DNA from: an uncultured Ilyobacter sp.
GTDB taxonomy: Bacteria; Fusobacteriota; Fusobacteriia; Fusobacteriales; Fusobacteriaceae
Direction of reading: 5' to 3'
Length of the DNA stretch: 64,000 nt
Assembly (NCBI RefSeq): GCF_963668515.1
Contig: NZ_OY764866.1
Span: 496,001-560,000 of the forward strand
In this document: positions 28,155 through 35,877 of the stretch, piece after piece
Position numbering within the stretch: position 1 is the stretch's first letter
How the letters are laid out: every line of letters starts with the position of its first letter
Translations under genes and position numbers: made by a program
The notes under the pieces: generated by a model
Seen by the model: only the letters and a program-made list of their open reading frames with translations
Told to the model about the DNA's origin: nothing
The model's database searches: none

Positions 28155-28790
28155 TTATCCTTTGTAAAAAGACCCATAAGTATTGTAGTACACCTTTGAA
28201 AAATCCATGTCCTCTTCAGTGTAGGCAGGTTTTTCCTGGTCAGGATACCCCGTGGCTAATACGGCTAGGACTCTTCTATCTTCTCCTGCAGAAAGTATCT
28301 CTTTTAATATAGTTTCGGATCCTCCAGGTTTTGCATGGGACAGTTTCTTCAGTTTCTCACTGTCGTCTACCACTATGAATTCCCAAGGTTTTTTGCTTTT
28401 ACCGCTTGCTGATAGCCCTGCCTTCAATACAGCCTGTATCTTTTCTGATTCCACCGCTTTTTTCCGGTATTTTATTATATTTGCAGAAGCACCGTCATTA
28501 AGAACCTCTAGTGCAAACTCTAAATCAGCTCTTAACTTCTCCTCTTTATTTCCTAGTTCACCATATGCGTATTTCAAATCATGCCTTAAAGCAATCTCAG
28601 TTAAATGAGGAATATTGTGTAGTCTTGATAAAATTTCGTCATGGACCATTGAAGCACCGTCAAACTCCAATTCCTTAAAATCATCTTTATTTGCCTTTAT
28701 ACGTTTGGCTAAATAATCATACCTAAATTCTTCACATAATTCTATTGCATAACTAGTTGTTACAATTTCACCAATTTTTGGAATTCTCAT
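28155..28790 (-). CDS. Chimeric ORF: unknown N-terminal domain joined to an internally deleted nitroreductase
   Basis: 211 aa. Residues 1 to about 105 are not nitroreductase; they include ALRHDLKYAYGELGNKEEK and ADLEFALEVLNDGAS, a HD..Y..G pattern I cannot assign. From about 106 the sequence matches the middle of a nitroreductase (KYRKKAVESEKI, KSKKPWEFIVVDD, KLSHAKPGGSE, to 159), but its RRSxR start is missing. At about 159-162 it jumps from GGSE to LKEIL, omitting the roughly 50 residues that normally contain the FMN/dimer segment, then ends normally (VLAVLATGYPDQEKPAYTEED). I infer at least two in-frame deletions; the product is unlikely to be an active nitroreductase. Confidence 0.7.
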   Translation of the reverse strand: MRIPKIGEIVTTSYAIELCEEFRYDYLAKRIKANKDDFKELEFDGASMVHDEILSRLHNIPHLTEIALRHDLKYAYGELGNKEEKLRADLEFALEVLNDGASANIIKYRKKAVESEKIQAVLKAGLSASGKSKKPWEFIVVDDSEKLKKLSHAKPGGSETILKEILSAGEDRRVLAVLATGYPDQEKPAYTEEDMDFSKVYYNTYGSFYKG

Positions 28791-28829
28791 TCTCCCTCCT
28801 TGTATAAATAAAATTTTAACCTCAAGACC

Positions 28830-29651
28830 CTATTCCCTAAATTTATTCAGCCAATTTTCAGTTTCTTCATGGGCAGCAAATTGGTCGAGCGTAGTTTCTA
28901 TGACTTTTCGTGACTCGAAATCTACAAGCTCTTCATTTATAATACGATATAGTTCATCTAGAAGTTCTAAAGGAGTACTAGCCTCCTCGGATACAACTCT
29001 GCCTGAGGTTCCAAAAGCTTTTTCTGATATTTTTGTCAAAAAAATCAGCCAATTTTCTTTCTCTGATAAATCTCCATCAATATTTAGCTTTTCAAGCACT
29101 CTTCCTAAAGCAGCATCAGTTTTGGGACCATACCTTCCATCTATTTCAACTATATCATTAAAAACTTCAGAAATAACAGCCTGGAGAAAAACAATAATAG
29201 ACCTAATTTTTCTAAATCCAACAACTTTTCCGTCATCCTGAATATGAAAATGGTCCCGGTGGGAAGAATTATAGTGATAATCCAATACCGTTCCAAAGTG
29301 CTTTCTTAAAACAGAATTTATTCCCAAATAAAACTTTGGATCCGAAGGATATCTAAGTGTTATAAAAGTTTTATTCTCCCAAAAGATACCATCTAAATCA
29401 AAGGCTTTCCCCATTCCGTGAAATCCTGGCTTTGCAGTGTATGCTCCAGCTGAGGTTATTACATCAGCTGGCCCAAAGGGGCATATCTCCCATAACTCTT
29501 TAAAACACTCTGATAAATTCTTCTGAAATTCCTTTGTGACATGAAAGTTTGTAACTTTTCCACGAGTTCCATAATCATTTGGTGGCGATAACCTATCATA
29601 ATGCACAGGTACTCCTGCAAGTTTCTTAAAATTGTTAGTTGGTTTTGCCAT
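28830..29651 (-). CDS. M15/extensin-like peptidase with C-terminal peptidoglycan-binding-like region
   Basis: 273 aa with no signal peptide. The N-terminal domain carries metallopeptidase-like motifs: HGMGKAFDLDG (H78, D85) and SSHRDHFHI (H131, H134, H136), as in extensin-like/M15 D,D-carboxypeptidase folds. The C-terminal half has FNDIVEIDGRYGPKTDAALGRVL (about 163-186), a peptidoglycan-binding-domain-like helix bundle. The lack of a signal peptide and the compact layout recall phage endolysins, though no phage genes lie nearby. Start ATG 29651 has AAAGGAGGAGGAAAATGG overlapping it. Confidence 0.75.
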   Translation of the reverse strand: MAKPTNNFKKLAGVPVHYDRLSPPNDYGTRGKVTNFHVTKEFQKNLSECFKELWEICPFGPADVITSAGAYTAKPGFHGMGKAFDLDGIFWENKTFITLRYPSDPKFYLGINSVLRKHFGTVLDYHYNSSHRDHFHIQDDGKVVGFRKIRSIIVFLQAVISEVFNDIVEIDGRYGPKTDAALGRVLEKLNIDGDLSEKENWLIFLTKISEKAFGTSGRVVSEEASTPLELLDELYRIINEELVDFESRKVIETTLDQFAAHEETENWLNKFRE

Positions 29652-29959
29652 TTTCCTCCTCCTTTAAATTTTTTTTCTTAGAACTTAGTTTTCCTCTCAG
29701 TTACTGTGAGTGTAGCTTAAACATTATTATCTAAAACTTTCTCTAAAACTTTTGTTAGCTGGTATCTTATTTGTTATGATCTTACCGTTTTGATCAAAAA
29801 AATTTGTTAGCTGGTTACTTTATGATTACCAGAAATAAGCAATTACTCCTCCACAATAAATTTAACAAATGAAAAAAGTAGTTTTGTCAGAATAAAAAAT
29901 GACTTTTATTTGTCTCATTGATAAAGTTCTTTATTTTCACAGGAGGAATTTGAATACCT
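29652..29959. other. Intergenic DNA without recognised features
   Basis: About 300 bp of AT-rich DNA before the first MITE copy. TTTGTTAGCTGGT occurs twice, at about 29749 and 29804, and may mark a decayed element. No gene seen. Confidence 0.4.
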
Positions 29960-30405
29960 AACCCAAGTTGCTACTTAAAAAAAATTATTATAAATTACTG
30001 AATTTATCTGAATATTAAAATCAAAAGATTTTGTCACGAATGGACACTAATAAAAGATAGGGAAATTAACACGAATAAGGATAAAATCTTTTGGCCACAG
30101 AGGACGCAGAGAAAAAGAGGGAGTTTCACAGAATTAAAAGCAAAACTATAAATGTTTTTTTTGCGAGAGGTTTTTATCCCTTTTCCCTTGCCATTGACAA
30201 AATCAGCGTTAAGAATAACTGCAGTGAAATCCTTAGAAAAAATCGACTGTTTGAGCGTAGCGAGTTTCGAGTTTTTCTTGGATTTTCAAGGTTATTTAGC
30301 TGATTTTTCACAGGCTTGAACTTTTGGTTACTTTTCTTTCAAGAGAAAAGTAACGAATCCCGATAAATTCAATACTTTAATTTAATCAAGGTAGCAACTT
30401 AGGTT
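29960..30405 (+). mobile_element. MITE-like element, copy 1 (446 bp)
   Basis: It begins AACCCAAGTTGCTACTT and ends AAGGTAGCAACTTAGGTT, so the ends are inverted repeats (AACYYAAGTTGCTACYT). ACCT flanks both sides, a possible 4-bp target duplication. Inside are the segments CACAGAGGACGCAGAGAAAA, TTTGCGAGAGGTTTTTATC, GACTGTTTGAGCGTAGCGAG and a perfect hairpin GTTACTTTTCT/AGAAAAGTAAC. A related copy covers 62267-62713 and a longer one 62718-63321. There is no transposase ORF; a short ORF here is a translation of the repeat. Confidence 0.85.
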
Positions 30406-30463
30406 ACCTAATTTATATAATTTATTTAAGACATTTGTTTTTAGTCGACGTCGGTTTTTTATA

Positions 30464-30772
30464 TTGATTTATCACTATAGAATTATGGTGTATGTAAAAG
30501 GTTTAATGGGCTATTCTAATTTTTTAATAGAAATTGCCTCTCTGAGCCTTAAAGAAGGCTATAGAGATGGAACCGGGATAGGAGCAGTTGGTTTTACTTC
30601 TAACAGGTTGGGAGCTGCCATGGGAGTTGCAGCCGACAGCATTAGTTGTGGCGAGTCCGGCAGGGAATGCTATATGGATTGCAGGATTAACATCTGGAAC
30701 AACCTGTATTTTAGCAACTCAAGAACAATTAGAAAATTCTATAATAAGTAACTCGACTTGTGCAAAAAATTA
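30464..30772 (+). pseudogene. Remnant of an unrecognised gene, two frames
   Basis: One frame reads GYRDGTGIGAVGFTSNRLGA and the overlapping frame continues ALVVASPAGNAIWIAGLTSG..., ending at TAA near 30772. Both look protein-like but neither is a complete gene with a ribosome site. A frameshifted remnant is my reading; the family is unknown. Confidence 0.35.
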
Positions 30773-30775
30773 AAA

Positions 30776-30835
30776 ATAGACAACTTTTTGAGGTAATATT
30801 AAGGTCACGACACCAAAAAACCTCAAGGAGTTGTC
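30776..30835. repeat. 18-bp inverted repeat (hairpin)
   Basis: TAGACAACTTTTTGAGGT at 30776 pairs with ACCTCAAGGAGTTGTCTA ending at 30835, with two mismatches and a 24-nt loop. It directly precedes a decayed transposase fragment and may be its terminal or subterminal structure. Confidence 0.6.
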
Positions 30836-30841
30836 TACTCA

Positions 30842-31254
30842 ATGAATATATTAACCCTTAATTCTGATTTTTTCAAATATTTTTTTAAACTTGATTGTAA
30901 ATGGTCTCTGCCACAAAGAAAACTGTCCAACATATTGTAACCTATCCACGTCAGGAAAAATTCTTTAGCATTGTAAATCGGCATTTTCCTGACGGGACCC
31001 CTTTTAGTGTACATGAAGTTTAAATTTTCAGAGTCTTTAGAAAGTTTTTATGATAACTTCATAAAGAACGAAGATCAATATAAATCGAAAATAAGTAAAA
31101 AGACTCTATTCTTAAATTGTATAATTAATTGCAACAAAAAATGACCCATAGATATTTCTCCAATATGATGTGAGTGTGAAGAGACATTTAAAGGAGATTT
31201 TCTATGAGTCATAAATATACTATTAACGAATACAAACAGTTAAGTGCTATCTAA
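30842..31254 (+). pseudogene. Decayed transposase fragments, copy A
   Basis: Several broken pieces read like coding DNA: MNILTLNSDFFKYFFKLDCK... from ATG 30842; YPRQEKFFSIVNRHFPDGTP from about 30950, in another frame; and MKFKFSESLESFYDNFIKNE from about 31013. The last recurs at 34603. CGTCAGGAAAA/TTTTCCTGACG is an inverted repeat at 30948-30995. At 31204 a 16-codon ORF with good AAAGGAG site (MSHKYTINEYKQLSAI) looks like the start of another truncated transposase. Families not assigned. Confidence 0.5.
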
Positions 31255-31298
31255 AGAGTTTTAAATTATAGACAAAGAAAACATTGGAAGTTTAGGAT

Positions 31299-33386
31299 TT
31301 AATTTTTCCAATCTTTAATAAAAGTCTCATATTTACTGGCTGTCATTGGCTTTGCAAAGTAATATCCCTGCATCCAGTGGCATCCATATTCAGAGAGAAT
31401 ATCTACCTGATCTTTGCACTCCACTCCTTCTGCGACCACGTTTAAGTTGAGTAGTTCCGACATTTTTATGATTGCTTGGGTAAGTATAGCATTTCCGCTG
31501 TCATTTGTAAGATCAGATATAAAGCTTTTGTCTATCTTAACCTTGTTTATGGGGAGCTTTTTAAGGTAACTAAGTGAGGAGTAGCCAGTTCCAAAGTCGT
31601 CAACTGAGATCTCTATTCCTATGGACCTCAGATTATTAAGAATAGAAATAGCCTCGTCTATATCTTCCATAAACATAGTTTCAGTAATCTCTATTTCTAA
31701 GGATCTAGGAGAAATTGGAATTTGATTCAAAGTTTCTTTTACGGTTTGCAGTATCCTACCTTTCTTAAAATGTGCTGCAGATATATTTACCGCAATTTTC
31801 TGTCCTCTGATTCCTGCTTTTTCCCATGTATCTATTTGCTTACATGCTGTCATCAGAACCCATTTATCTAATTCAAATATCAGTCCAGATTCTTCTGCTA
31901 TAGGAATAAATTCATCTGGATAGATGCTGTTATGCCCATCACGTATCCAACGTGTCAGAGCCTCTAGTCCCACTATTTCATTTTTGGATACATCAATTTT
32001 CGGTTGATAGTATAGATCTAATTCATTATTTTTAAGAGCTATTCTAAGTTCAGATTTTATATCATTTTTTCGTTTTATAGCTTGATTAAGCTCTTCTGAG
32101 AAAAAGCAGTAGCCATCTTTTCCGTTGTTTTTTGCTTGGTACATTGCAGCATCTGAGTTGTTTAAAAGCTTTTCTACACTCGATCCATCATCTGGAAATA
32201 TTGAAATTCCAATACTTGCTGAAATAAAGTTGTCTTTATTGTTGATTTTAAAGGGATGTTTCAAGGTTGATAAAATTTTATCGGATATAAGTGATAGTTC
32301 CTTAACATCTGAAATTCCTTCTAGGATAACAGTGAATTCGTCTCCACCCAAACGGGAGATATTACTACTTTCCCCAAGGGATTTCGTTAAACGCCTTACC
32401 ACTCTTTTTAAGAACATATCTCCCATGTGATGTCCGTAATTATCGTTGACGTTTTTAAAATTGTCTAGGTCTATATAGAGTAGGGAAAATTTTGAGTTAT
32501 TCTTAGATACATTTGAAATTGATTTACTAAGATTTTCGATGAACATTTTACGATTTGGCAAATTTGTTAGGGAGTCGTGGTACGCTAAACGTTCGATGGT
32601 TTTTTCGGCTTTTCTACGTTCTGTAATGTCGTGTATAATCGAGAGAAGTCTTGTTTTGCCTCCAAACATAACAGTCCCGGCGTGAATCTCTACATCTCTG
32701 ACCTCTCCGTTAGACAGTCTATGCTTAAATAAAAAATAATTTTTTTCTCGTTTTTCAAATGCAGATTTAACTTTGGATGATATCTCTTTGCCAAGAGTGT
32801 TTATATCTGTCATTTTCATATTGCAAAGCTCACTTTGACTCCAACCGTAAAATTTACTCGCAGCAGAATTTGCGTGCACAATGCCTGCTGTTTCTGAATC
32901 TATTATAAGCATTACAGCGTGGTGGTTTTGAAACAGATTTCTATAGTCTTCTTCACTCTTTTTTATAAGAGCTTCGGCCATTTTTTGTTTTGATATGTCA
33001 TAGATCGACCCGGAAACAATATTGCTTTGTGGCTCGAACTCGGCTACAGAGTGAATTGATGCAATATTTCCATTTCCTTTCTTTTTTATCTCAAATTCCA
33101 CATCATAATGCAAGCCCTTTTCAATCATGTCTCTAAAAGCCTTATTCTTTCTCTCTCTATATTTTGGAAGAACCATATTTTCAATTTTCGCATACTGATA
33201 AGGACCATTTTCCAACCCATATATTTTTTCTACACCCGCAGAACAATATATGATTTTTTTATTTAGGTCAAGTTCCCAAAGCCCAAATCCTGCTAAGAGT
33301 TCAGCTTGCTCGTGTTTCTTTAAAATTCTGGGGTCACAGTCGGAGCAACTAACTGTTTTTATAATAGCTTCTTTATTTTTACTCAT
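31299..33386 (-). CDS. PAS-PAS-GGDEF-EAL cyclic-di-GMP signalling protein
   Basis: 695 aa, cytosolic (no membrane segment). Two PAS sensor domains (about 30-140 and 143-265), a GGDEF diguanylate cyclase domain (about 265-430) with intact RLGGDEFTVIL, and an EAL phosphodiesterase domain (about 440-690) with GLEALTRW, the DDFGTGYSSLSYLKKLPINK loop and VVAEGVE. Both catalytic motifs are present, so it could make or break c-di-GMP; which dominates cannot be read. The N terminus has CSDCDP, but no clear metal site. The 5' untranslated region carries what looks like part of a c-di-GMP-I riboswitch, which suggests a feedback link. Start ATG 33386 follows AAAAGGGGAAATAAAACC. Confidence 0.93.
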   Translation of the reverse strand: MSKNKEAIIKTVSCSDCDPRILKKHEQAELLAGFGLWELDLNKKIIYCSAGVEKIYGLENGPYQYAKIENMVLPKYRERKNKAFRDMIEKGLHYDVEFEIKKKGNGNIASIHSVAEFEPQSNIVSGSIYDISKQKMAEALIKKSEEDYRNLFQNHHAVMLIIDSETAGIVHANSAASKFYGWSQSELCNMKMTDINTLGKEISSKVKSAFEKREKNYFLFKHRLSNGEVRDVEIHAGTVMFGGKTRLLSIIHDITERRKAEKTIERLAYHDSLTNLPNRKMFIENLSKSISNVSKNNSKFSLLYIDLDNFKNVNDNYGHHMGDMFLKRVVRRLTKSLGESSNISRLGGDEFTVILEGISDVKELSLISDKILSTLKHPFKINNKDNFISASIGISIFPDDGSSVEKLLNNSDAAMYQAKNNGKDGYCFFSEELNQAIKRKNDIKSELRIALKNNELDLYYQPKIDVSKNEIVGLEALTRWIRDGHNSIYPDEFIPIAEESGLIFELDKWVLMTACKQIDTWEKAGIRGQKIAVNISAAHFKKGRILQTVKETLNQIPISPRSLEIEITETMFMEDIDEAISILNNLRSIGIEISVDDFGTGYSSLSYLKKLPINKVKIDKSFISDLTNDSGNAILTQAIIKMSELLNLNVVAEGVECKDQVDILSEYGCHWMQGYYFAKPMTASKYETFIKDWKN

Positions 33387-33534
33387 GGTTTTATTTCCCC
33401 TTTTAAAGAATTTTATGTTCGACGAATAGGAAAAAACACTAGTTATCTTTAAAAACCAATAATAAGATATAAAAAAAATACATGACGATTAAGCCATGCA
33501 TAAAAAATAATCAGTTAAACTATTTTTAATCTAA

Positions 33535-33600
33535 TGCAACTGGCTGACATTTATAGGCCCTATAGCTTTGCGTCCTAACGTTTCCATAAGTGATGGAATG
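33535..33600 (-). promoter_or_regulatory. Candidate c-di-GMP-I (GEMM) riboswitch, possibly 5' truncated
   Basis: On the minus strand, about 150-210 nt upstream of the GGDEF/EAL gene: GGACGCAAAGC (33575 to 33565), then TATAGGGCCT, ATAAATGTCA and GCCAGTTGC. This is the order and spacing of the 3' half of a GEMM-I aptamer. The usual 5' GGCAAACC strand is not visible; the DNA there instead reads like a kelch-type protein fragment on the other strand. So it is either a divergent or a broken riboswitch. Confidence 0.55.
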
Positions 33601-33754
33601 GTATATACTGTTGGTGGAGAAAATAAAAATTTAATTTCAAGATACAGTGTGGATTTATAAAGGCGGTATTTATACAGAAGCCAATCTTGAGAAAATCCAT
33701 ATAATTGCAGACAAAATAAGAAGATGGGACACAAGTATTCCTGGTAAACAATAG
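33577..33754 (+). pseudogene. Short protein-like remnant (kelch-like)
   Basis: One frame gives VSISDGMVYTVGGENKNLIS, which looks like a kelch repeat, and ends in TAA; another continues GGIYTEANLEKIHIIADKIR to a TAG at 33752. No start or ribosome site. It abuts the riboswitch-like sequence on the other strand. Weak call. Confidence 0.25.
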
Positions 33755-33872
33755 AATTTTTAGGTGTAATTTGTCCACGTTATCCATAGGGCAATTGTAA
33801 AAAAATATTGAGATCTAAAGTTCAAGAAAATATATTGTAAATAATGAAAGGGTATAGAGACTCTGAAGAACT

Positions 33873-34226
33873 CTAGTCAACTTTTTTATCTTCAACAATT
33901 TTATAGATAGGATTTCCTATTACTTCTCTTATTACTATATTTTTGATATCGTCATTTACATTAAAAGTTTCAAAAGCTTCATGAGAATTCTTTCCGAAAG
34001 TTATTCCCAGGATTTTGCTTTCTTTTTTTTCAGCGATAACATGATCATTAGAATAAATCATAAATTTTCTGTAGTAAGTTTCATCCTCAAGGATATAGTT
34101 ATAGCAGAATTCGTCCTCAAAGGAACCTCCACTCATCTCACCATTATCAATCTGTTTAGCGATGTCTTTTAGTAAATTTGAAAATTCCTTTGTATCCCCT
34201 CCAAAAGCTTGAATAATCATTTTCAT
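33873..34226 (-). CDS. Hypothetical protein, 117 aa
   Basis: Not recognised. ATG 34226 follows TTGGAGGTACTTT, a strong ribosome site. The protein is soluble and mixed alpha/beta with many acidic residues: MKMIIQAFGGDTKEFSNLLK at the start, a Gly/acidic stretch SGGSFEDEFCYNYILED in the middle and INDD-like acidic patches later. No membrane segment, signal or known motif. It stands alone between gene-poor stretches with transposon remnants. Confidence 0.6.
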   Translation of the reverse strand: MKMIIQAFGGDTKEFSNLLKDIAKQIDNGEMSGGSFEDEFCYNYILEDETYYRKFMIYSNDHVIAEKKESKILGITFGKNSHEAFETFNVNDDIKNIVIREVIGNPIYKIVEDKKVD

Positions 34227-34491
34227 AAAGTACCTCCAAGTAAGTTTTCTTATGTATACACCTTGCAGGGTGGCATGTCAATGGAATTTTTTAGGTTTCT
34301 ATATGCAAATGTATTTTATTAAGCAAGCTGTATTGGCTTAAATATAAGACAAATAGTTCAAGAGTATGGAGGTTTTCAGTAGCTTTGGCTTTTGTAATTC
34401 TTTGATTAAAAAAATATATGTAAAGTTTGACAATAAACTTATGTATGGATATACTCAAATAAAGTTTGAAGCTATCAAAAAGGAGCCGCGA

Positions 34492-34726
34492 ATGAATAAA
34501 AATAATATTACTAAGATTGATCACGACTTTTTTTAAAAACGTCTTACTATAGAAATCAATAACACAAAATACAGATATTTTAACTTTCCTTTTTTAGGGT
34601 ACATGAAGTTTAAATTTTCAGGGTCTTTAGAAAATTTTTATGATAACTTCATAAAGAATGAAGATCAATATAAATCGGAAATAAGTAAAAGACTCTATTT
34701 AAAAAAAGAAATTTAATTTTTTACAA
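34492..34726 (+). pseudogene. Decayed transposase fragments, copy B
   Basis: ATG 34492 with AAAAAGGAGCCGCGA upstream opens MNKNNITKIDHDFF and then stops. About 60 bp later a second piece, MKFKFSGSLENFYDNFIKNE and on to a TAA at 34726, matches the piece at 31013 (about 108 bp, roughly 90% identical). Both loci thus keep an N-terminal start and the same C-terminal tail of one element with the middle lost. Confidence 0.5.
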
Positions 34727-35378
34727 ATAAAAAAAAAGGAAACATTTAAAAGTTGAAGTAGCTCTAAATCGGGCAACATTTTTAACAACTGTATCATAAT
34801 TGACAATCACTTCTCCCCGGAGTGGTTGTCTCCCCATCCTAAAGTCTGAATGGTTAAGTAAACCAACTTGTGTTGGTGAAAAAGTGCAGGAGTAATGTAA
34901 AAATTAAAGTAGTCTTAAATCAGACAACAACCAAATTTATGATAGATTGACAATCACTTTTCCTTGTAGTGGTTGTCTTTTCCTCCCATTTTCTCATTCA
35001 TGCCCTTCTATTTTCCTATAAATTCAGATAGAAAAAAACTTCTATTTTTTGCAGATTTAACCTTAAAAATATGACCGCCTTATATGAGTTTTAAGACTCT
35101 TTAAACCCGTCAGTCTTGTGTTTACAAGGGTTAGATGGTTATATATGTAACCAAAAATAACGTGAAATAGGTGGAAAATTTTAGCTCTATGCAAAAAAAA
35201 CAAAAAAGATTCCATTACTGTCCTAACTCTAGAGGCCTAGCGTCGATATTTTTTTTCTCCGGAAGATATTTAAAAATTCCATTTCCCAAATAGTAAAGTA
35301 TTTCCAGTATTGCTTATAGTTTTGGTAAAAATCATAAATAGTTAGAATCCTTGAGTAGTCTGTAGTATTAAATCCTTT
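34727..35378. repeat. Gene-poor stretch with a tandemly repeated hairpin unit
   Basis: GACAATCACT...AGTGGTTGTC occurs as a 10-bp stem at 34802-34830 and again at 34949-34977, within a diverged 147-bp repeat unit that also carries AAAGTAGTCTTAAATC-type sequence ahead of each hairpin. Each hairpin is followed by T/C-rich DNA, so they could be terminators or small structured RNAs. No ORF seen. The rest of the stretch shows nothing recognisable. Confidence 0.55.
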
Positions 35379-35510
35379 TTAACCTTTCATTAAGGCTTTA
35401 AGCTGCTTGTTTTCTTCTACGTCGTTGCCTATCAATTTTTTAATGAAGTCCTCATTCTCGGTAATAAACTTTTTAAATATTTTCTTTTTATTCCTTGAGT
35501 TATTCTTCAC
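35379..35510 (-). CDS. Small basic ORF (43 aa)
   Basis: Not recognised. GTG 35510 follows AAAGGAGAACGAAAC, a strong site. The product begins MKNNSRNKKKIFKKFITENE and continues DFIKKLIGNDVEENKQLKAL to MKG. It is Lys-rich and probably helical, with no membrane segment. Gene-like codon use and the ribosome site support it in an otherwise empty region. It could be a free-standing small protein or the surviving N terminus of a larger gene. Confidence 0.5.
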   Translation of the reverse strand: MKNNSRNKKKIFKKFITENEDFIKKLIGNDVEENKQLKALMKG

Positions 35511-35877
35511 GTTTCGTTCTCCTTTAAGTTCACTGATATTCTAGCTCATATCAATGATACTGCTATTGTCATATACAAACCAAGTGGGAAATACAGAAAA
35601 CTGAATCCATTCCACGGGCGGATACATGTTATTTTGTAGGGGTTATCAGTCATTAACATTGTTGTTATAGGAGCACTGCTCAAAAATGAGCAGTTAGATT
35701 TAAACAATACCCTTGCCTAAAGGTACCCGGGGGCTCGAAGTAGGCTTGGTTTCATTTCATTGGATTGCAAAGCCAGGTATCTCCATATAAAAAAAAATAA
35801 AAAATTAGTGGTATTATGTATACTTAGAGATGGTGTATAATCTTTACTGAGAGAAAAAAATAAACTGGAGGAATGAA
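35511..35877. promoter_or_regulatory. Upstream region of the hsd operon
   Basis: ACTGCTC/GAGCAGT forms a small hairpin at about 35681-35697. TATAAT at 35836-35841, about 37 bp before hsdM, is a likely -10 box, though its -35 is not clear. CTGGAGGAATGAA precedes the hsdM ATG. Nothing else seen. Confidence 0.4.

Noticed and set aside
30091..30303. Plus-strand ORF of 70 codons within MITE copy 1
   Set aside because: It reads through the repeat motif CACAGAGGACGCAGAG, lacks a ribosome site, and is not kept open in the same way in the other copies.
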